Of a stretch of 44,882 bases of DNA, positions 40,256 through 44,882 are shown piece by piece. The first letter of the stretch is position 1, and every line of letters starts with the position of its first letter. A model generated the notes under the pieces. It was not told the origin of the DNA, made no database searches, and saw only the letters and a list, made by a program, of their open reading frames with translations. Made by a program: the position numbers and the translations under genes. Source of the stretch: Pseudomonas sp. UBA6562 (GTDB lineage: Bacteria > Pseudomonadota > Gammaproteobacteria > Pseudomonadales > Pseudomonadaceae); NCBI RefSeq assembly GCF_002434265.1, contig NZ_DJJS01000009.1:40689-85570 (forward strand), given 5' to 3'.

Positions 40256-42259
40256 TCAGCTGTACACGCGCGCCAATACCTGGCGGTGGCTTTCGAACTG
40301 GTCGAGCACATCGCGCACGATCTGCTCGGGCGTGAAGCCCATCAGGTCGTATTCCTGGCTGCCGTCGTGCAGGTACACCTCGGCGCGGTAGAAACGCTGG
40401 CGCACGTCGGTCTCACCCTCCACCGGCGCTTCGTTGGGCGCAGCCAAGTAGCCGTCCAGGCTCACTTCGTAGACGAAGGGATTGCCCTCCTCCATCAGCA
40501 CACGCAGGCCCATCATGTCGCGCGACTGGCCCAGACGGCTTTCCACCTCGAAGCCCTGCCCGCGCAGCAGCTCGGCCGCCTCGCGCAGCGCCGGGCTGAC
40601 CTTCCTGTCCATGAAGCGTTGCACCACGGCCTGGGTCGGCTCCAGATCCAGCTGGGTGAGCCGTTCGCTGAAGCCGCGCCGGCCACGGGCGGCCAGTTCG
40701 GCACGCTCTAGCTCAGTGGCCATGTCCTGTTTCATGGCCTTGTGCAGACCGAACATGAACAGCACCAGCACCACCGAGAACGGCAGCCCGGCCAGCACCA
40801 CCATGGTCTGCATGGCTTCGAAGTTGCCCGCCAGCAGCAGGCCGATGGTCACCAGGGTGATCACCGCCGACCAGAACACCACCATCCAGTGCGGCGCGTC
40901 CTCGTCGACCTTGCCGCCCTTGCACGACAGGTTGGCCATCATCACCGCGCCGGAGTCGGCCGGGGTGAGGAACAGCACGAAGCCGACGAAGATGGCCACA
41001 CCGATGACGATCTTCGACGCCGGGAAGTATTCCAGCAGCTGGTAGATCGCCATCGACGGTTGCTCGACCGCGGTCTTGCCCAGCTCCACCGCGCCATGGT
41101 TCATCACCAGGTCCAGCGCGGTGTTGCCGAAGATCGACAGCCACGCCAGGGTGAAGCCCAGCGGGATCAGCAGCACGCCGCAGACCAGCTGGCGCACGGT
41201 GCGGCCCTTGGAGATGCGGGCGATGAACATGCCCACGAACGGTCCCCAGGAAATCCACCAGGCCCAATAGAACACGGTCCACAGGCCCAGCCAGCGCTCG
41301 GATTTGTCGCCGGCGCCTTCATAGACGTAGAGGTCGAAGGTCTTGAGCACGAAACCGTTGAGGTAGTCGCCCACGTTCTGCACGAAGCCGTTGAGCAGGT
41401 GCAGGGTCTCGCCGCCCAGCAGGACGAAGATCAGCAGGCCGCTGAACAGGCAGATGTTCAGGTTGGACAGGCGGCGGATGCCGTTTTCCACACCCGAGAC
41501 GGCCGCCACCGTGGCGACCGAGGCCATGGTCAGGATGACCACCAGCAGGTTGGTCTTGCTGTGGTCCATGCCGAACAGGTATTCCAGGCCCGAGGCCACC
41601 TGCATCGAACCGATGCCCAGGTTGGTCACCAGGCCGAGCAGGGTGACGAACATGCCGAAGATGTCCACGGCGTTGCCGCCGGCGCCCTTGACCCAGCGCT
41701 CGCCGACCAACGGGTACAGCGCCGAGCGCAGTGCCAGCGGCTGGTTGTGGCGATAGGCGAAGTAACCTACGGCCAGGCCCACCAGAGCGTAGATCGCCCA
41801 GCCGTGCAGGCCCCAGTGCAGGAAGGTCAGTTGCAGGCCCTCGCGCGCGGCGGCCAGGCTGGCCGAGGTGCCTTCGGGCGGGTTGAAGTAGTGGTCCAGC
41901 GGCTCGGAGGCACCGAAGTACAGCAGCGAGATGCCGATGCCGGAGGAAAACAGCATGCCGGCCCAGGCGCCGTAGCTGAAATCGGGCGTGTCGTCCTTGC
42001 CACCGAGCTTGAGCTTGCCGAAATCGGAAAACGCCAGGTAGATGACGAACACCAGGTAACTGCAGATGACCAGCATGTAGTACCAGCCGAAGGTGCGGGT
42101 CAGCCATGACTGGGCGACGCCCAACACGTGGCCGGCGGCATCGGGCGCGGCGATCAGCAGGGCAGTCAGGACAAGAATCAACAGCGCCGAGGTGCAGAAC
42201 ACCACGCGGTTGACCCGGACCCTCTCGGCGGGGGCTTGGGTAAGGGAAGCAGAACTCAT
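40256..42259 (-). CDS. betT: Choline/betaine transporter BetT (BCCT family)
   Basis: Encodes 667 residues from MSSASLTQAPAERVRVNRVV; the longer frame lacks conserved sequence. Twelve membrane helices span about 15-510, and the BCCT signature TVFYWAWWISWGPFVGMFIARI with its Trp-rich motif is present, as are GIGISLLYFGASEPL and the glycine-rich TNLGIGSMQ. The cytosolic C-terminal tail of about 150 residues is long, as in osmotically regulated BetT proteins. It imports choline, driven by an ion gradient, for conversion to glycine betaine by BetA and BetB. It is divergent from betI with a 423-base control region. Confidence 0.94.
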   Translation of the reverse strand: MSSASLTQAPAERVRVNRVVFCTSALLILVLTALLIAAPDAAGHVLGVAQSWLTRTFGWYYMLVICSYLVFVIYLAFSDFGKLKLGGKDDTPDFSYGAWAGMLFSSGIGISLLYFGASEPLDHYFNPPEGTSASLAAAREGLQLTFLHWGLHGWAIYALVGLAVGYFAYRHNQPLALRSALYPLVGERWVKGAGGNAVDIFGMFVTLLGLVTNLGIGSMQVASGLEYLFGMDHSKTNLLVVILTMASVATVAAVSGVENGIRRLSNLNICLFSGLLIFVLLGGETLHLLNGFVQNVGDYLNGFVLKTFDLYVYEGAGDKSERWLGLWTVFYWAWWISWGPFVGMFIARISKGRTVRQLVCGVLLIPLGFTLAWLSIFGNTALDLVMNHGAVELGKTAVEQPSMAIYQLLEYFPASKIVIGVAIFVGFVLFLTPADSGAVMMANLSCKGGKVDEDAPHWMVVFWSAVITLVTIGLLLAGNFEAMQTMVVLAGLPFSVVLVLFMFGLHKAMKQDMATELERAELAARGRRGFSERLTQLDLEPTQAVVQRFMDRKVSPALREAAELLRGQGFEVESRLGQSRDMMGLRVLMEEGNPFVYEVSLDGYLAAPNEAPVEGETDVRQRFYRAEVYLHDGSQEYDLMGFTPEQIVRDVLDQFESHRQVLARVYS

Positions 42260-42682
42260 TGCACGAAGGCTCCAGGGGGTGCGGCAGTGGAGGCTAATCA
42301 GTCTTTTCCCGAGCAATTGGTGCAATAGCCCTACTGCTTCAGGTGTTATAAAAGCACCTTGGAAATCGCGTTCCCGGCTTGAATCGTTGCAAAAACACAG
42401 GTTCGGCCTCTACTGCGAAGGCTTGCCGCACGGCTGTCGCAGCCCTGGGCGGAATCTGTCCCTGCAATCGCTCTCACCCGTCAACGCCTTGTATTTCGGG
42501 GGTCACACGATTTTCTGAGGTATTCAATCTGCGCCGCCAAGAGCCGCTGAAACGCTGTCAATGGCACAAATTGTCGCAGAGCTTATTCTTTATTGATTGA
42601 ACGTTCAATCAAAACAAAATAGACTGGCCTTCGCCGAGTCGGACGCTGTTCGTCCGCTCGCCAGGCCTGAGGAGAACGCACG
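42260..42682. other. betT-betI control region
   Basis: No gene is present in these 423 bases. The betI-proximal part contains the BetI operator. Near betT, AGGTG...CACCT arms flank TTATAAAAG (about 42339-42357), which on the minus strand gives a possible TATAAC -10 for betT. The middle shows nothing I can name. Confidence 0.6.
42593..42612. promoter_or_regulatory. BetI operator
   Basis: TTGATTGAACGTTCAATCAA is a perfect 20-bp palindrome, 70 bases upstream of betI in an AT-rich stretch. Size, symmetry and position suit a TetR-family operator; relief by choline or betaine aldehyde is the known behaviour of BetI. Confidence 0.85.
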
Positions 42683-43348
42683 ATGCCCAAGGTCGGTATG
42701 CAACCCATTCGCCGTCAGCAGTTGATCGACGCCACGCTGCAAGCGGTCGATCAAGTAGGCCTGGGAGATGCCAGCATTGCGCTGATTGCCCGCCTGGCCG
42801 GCGTGTCGAACGGCATCATCAGTCACTACTTTCGGGACAAGAACGGCCTGATCGCAGCGACCATGCGACACATCATGAACATGCTCAACGACGGCGTGAT
42901 CGCCCGGCGCCAGGCACTGACCGACACCAGTCCCCGTGCCCAGCTACAGGTGATCATCGAAGGCAACTTCGACGCCAGCCAGGTCACCGGCCCGGCAATG
43001 AAAACCTGGTTGGCCTTCTGGGCCTCCAGCATGCACCAGCCGTCTTTGCACAGGTTGCAGCGGATCAACGACCACCGCCTGTATTCCAACCTGTGCTACC
43101 AGTTCCGCCGCGCGCTGCCGGCCGACCAGGCGCGCAGCGCCGCCCGCGGCCTGGCAGCGTTGATCGACGGTTTGTGGTTGCGCGGTGCGCTGTCGGGCGA
43201 CGCCTTCGACACCGACCAGGCGGTACGCATCGCCTACGAATACATGGATCTACAACTGGCTAAGCAGCGACCCACGGGCAACGACGCCCGAGTTTCTGAA
43301 CAAGCGCGCACGACCACTGCCCAACCGGCACAGGTGCGACGCGCATAG
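42683..43348 (+). CDS. betI: Transcriptional repressor BetI (TetR family)
   Basis: Encodes 221 residues with GAGGAGA before the ATG. The N-terminal helix-turn-helix IALIARLAGVSNGIISHYFR is typical of BetI, and the ligand-binding half includes WLAFWASSMHQPSLHRLQRI and AALIDGLWLRGAL. It represses the betIBA operon and betT; choline relieves repression. The usual length is about 195-197 residues; here the C-terminus is extended by about 24 polar residues (RVSEQARTTTAQPAQVRRA). It is followed after 30 bases by betB. Confidence 0.95.
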   Translation: MPKVGMQPIRRQQLIDATLQAVDQVGLGDASIALIARLAGVSNGIISHYFRDKNGLIAATMRHIMNMLNDGVIARRQALTDTSPRAQLQVIIEGNFDASQVTGPAMKTWLAFWASSMHQPSLHRLQRINDHRLYSNLCYQFRRALPADQARSAARGLAALIDGLWLRGALSGDAFDTDQAVRIAYEYMDLQLAKQRPTGNDARVSEQARTTTAQPAQVRRA

Positions 43349-43378
43349 CCACATTCACACTGCACTTGCGAGGACACT

Positions 43379-44851
43379 ATGGCCCGTTTCGGAACGCAAA
43401 AACTCTACATCGACGGCGGTTACGTGGACGCCAGCTCCGGTGAAACCTTCGAAGCCGTCAACCCGGCGAACGGCGAAGTGATCGCCCACGTGCAGCGCGC
43501 CAACGCAGCCGACGTCGAGAAAGCCGTGGAAAGCGCCGCGCGCGGCCAGAAGGTCTGGGCAGCGATGACCGCCATGCAGCGTTCGCGCATCCTGCGCCGC
43601 GCCGTGGACATCCTGCGCGAGCGCAACGACGAGCTGGCCATGCTGGAAACCCTCGACACCGGCAAGTCGTACTCCGAAACCCGCTACGTCGACATCGTCA
43701 CCGGCGCCGACGTGCTCGAGTACTACGCAGGCCTGGTGCCGGCCATCGAAGGCGAGCAGATCCCGCTGCGCGACAGCTCCTTCGTCTATACCCGCCGCGA
43801 GCCGCTGGGCGTCACCGCCGGCATCGGCGCGTGGAACTACCCGATCCAGATCGCCCTGTGGAAGTCCGCACCTGCACTGGCAGCCGGCAACGCGATGATC
43901 TTCAAGCCGAGCGAAGTCACCTCGCTGACCACCCTCAAACTGGCCGAAATCTACACCGAAGCCGGCGTGCCGGCTGGCGTGTTCAACGTGCTGACCGGCA
44001 GCGGCCGCGACGTCGGCGGCCTGCTCACCGAGCACCCCGGCATCGAGAAGATCTCCTTCACCGGCGGCACCACCACCGGCAAGAAAGTCATGGCCAGCGC
44101 CTCGAGCTCCTCGCTCAAGGAAGTCACCATGGAGCTGGGCGGCAAGTCGCCGCTGATCGTTTGCGAAGACGCGGACCTGGACCGCGCCGCCGACATCGCC
44201 ATGATGGCCAACTTCTACAGCTCCGGTCAGGTGTGCACCAACGGCACCCGCGTGTTCGTGCCGGCCTCGCTCAAGCAGGCCTTCGAAGCCAAGATCCTCG
44301 AGCGCGTGGCGCGCATCCGCGTCGGCAACCCCGAAGACGAGAACACCAACTTCGGCCCGCTGGTCAGCTTCGCCCACATGGAAAGCGTGCTGGGCTACAT
44401 CGCCAAGGGCAAAGAGCAAGGCGCACGCCTGCTGTGCGGCGGCGAGCGGCTGCAGGACGGCGACCTGGCCAAGGGCGCCTTTGTGGCACCGACCGTGTTC
44501 ACCGACTGCCGAGACGACATGACCATCGTCCAGGAAGAAATCTTCGGCCCGGTCATGAGCATCCTCAGCTACGAAACCGAAGAAGAAGCGATCCGCCGCG
44601 CCAACGACACCGACTACGGCCTGGCCGCAGGCGTGTGCACCAACGACCTGACCCGCGCGCACCGCATCATCCACCAGCTCGAAGCCGGCATCTGCTGGAT
44701 CAACGCCTGGGGCGAGTCGGCGGCGGAAATGCCGGTCGGCGGCTACAAGCAGTCGGGCGTGGGCCGCGAGAACGGCATCAGCTCCCTGGCGCAATACACC
44801 CGCATCAAGTCGGTGCAGGTCGAGCTGGGCGACTACGCGTCGGTGTTCTGA
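43379..44851 (+). CDS. betB: Betaine-aldehyde dehydrogenase
   Basis: Encodes 490 residues, the family's standard length. BetB oxidises betaine aldehyde to glycine betaine with NAD(P)+. The catalytic Cys286 lies in SSGQVCTNGTR and the general base E252 in VTMELGGKSP; IGAWNYPIQIALWKSAPALA and SFTGGTTTGKK are cofactor-binding segments. Together with BetA, expected right after the window edge, it makes osmoprotectant from choline imported by BetT. Only 31 bases follow its stop in the window. Confidence 0.97.
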   Translation: MARFGTQKLYIDGGYVDASSGETFEAVNPANGEVIAHVQRANAADVEKAVESAARGQKVWAAMTAMQRSRILRRAVDILRERNDELAMLETLDTGKSYSETRYVDIVTGADVLEYYAGLVPAIEGEQIPLRDSSFVYTRREPLGVTAGIGAWNYPIQIALWKSAPALAAGNAMIFKPSEVTSLTTLKLAEIYTEAGVPAGVFNVLTGSGRDVGGLLTEHPGIEKISFTGGTTTGKKVMASASSSSLKEVTMELGGKSPLIVCEDADLDRAADIAMMANFYSSGQVCTNGTRVFVPASLKQAFEAKILERVARIRVGNPEDENTNFGPLVSFAHMESVLGYIAKGKEQGARLLCGGERLQDGDLAKGAFVAPTVFTDCRDDMTIVQEEIFGPVMSILSYETEEEAIRRANDTDYGLAAGVCTNDLTRAHRIIHQLEAGICWINAWGESAAEMPVGGYKQSGVGRENGISSLAQYTRIKSVQVELGDYASVF

Positions 44852-44882
44852 CCGCTCGCCACCTGCACGTGTGTGCCGGCGG

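Overview
The window is a GC-rich (roughly 63-65%) chromosomal segment of a Pseudomonas, most likely of the P. putida group. The evidence is the gene content and order (spoVR-cca-folK-folB-plsY-tsaD-rpsU-dnaG-rpoD, davB-davA, trmL-secB-grxC-yibN-gpmI-envC-ctpA-yibQ, betT-betI-betB) and the high similarity of the encoded lysine 2-monooxygenase to the P. putida enzyme as I remember it. No phage, IS element, CRISPR array or rRNA operon is present.

Layout. Bases 1-4226 carry yeaH, spoVR and cca. From 4269 to 11458 lie folate genes (folK, folB), plsY, tsaD and the macromolecular-synthesis cluster rpsU-dnaG-rpoD. A large membrane GGDEF-EAL protein (11634-15380) is followed directly by a tRNA with anticodon CAT that has the features of tRNA-Ile2. 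Next to the tRNA is an accessory stretch (15.6-18.4 kb): a 32-residue-repeat protein, a two-gene unit of unknown function with lower GC, and a SUKH-type protein with an L7/L12-like C-terminal domain. An iron-starvation module follows (receptor, FecR-like anti-sigma, FecI-like sigma, Fur box), then a divergent ProC-like protein, a DUF1264 lipoprotein, and an Lrp-type regulator upstream of davB-davA for lysine breakdown to 5-aminovalerate.

At about 27.72 kb the order changes abruptly. Between davA and a small membrane protein that sits next to trmL are NtrC-like sites, a good sigma-54 promoter and a hairpin. In P. aeruginosa this is the position of the nitrogen-regulated sRNA nrsZ, but there it follows ntrC; here ntrC is replaced by davA. 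I infer a chromosomal rearrangement, possibly a symmetric inversion around the origin, with a breakpoint just upstream of a candidate nrsZ.

The remainder is the conserved envelope and secretion block (trmL, secB, grxC, yibN, gpmI, envC, ctpA, yibQ), a 1547-residue DUF6543 (dermonecrotic-toxin-like) protein inserted before the bet locus, and the choline/betaine genes betT, betI and betB with a perfect 20-bp BetI operator. betA would lie just beyond the right edge.
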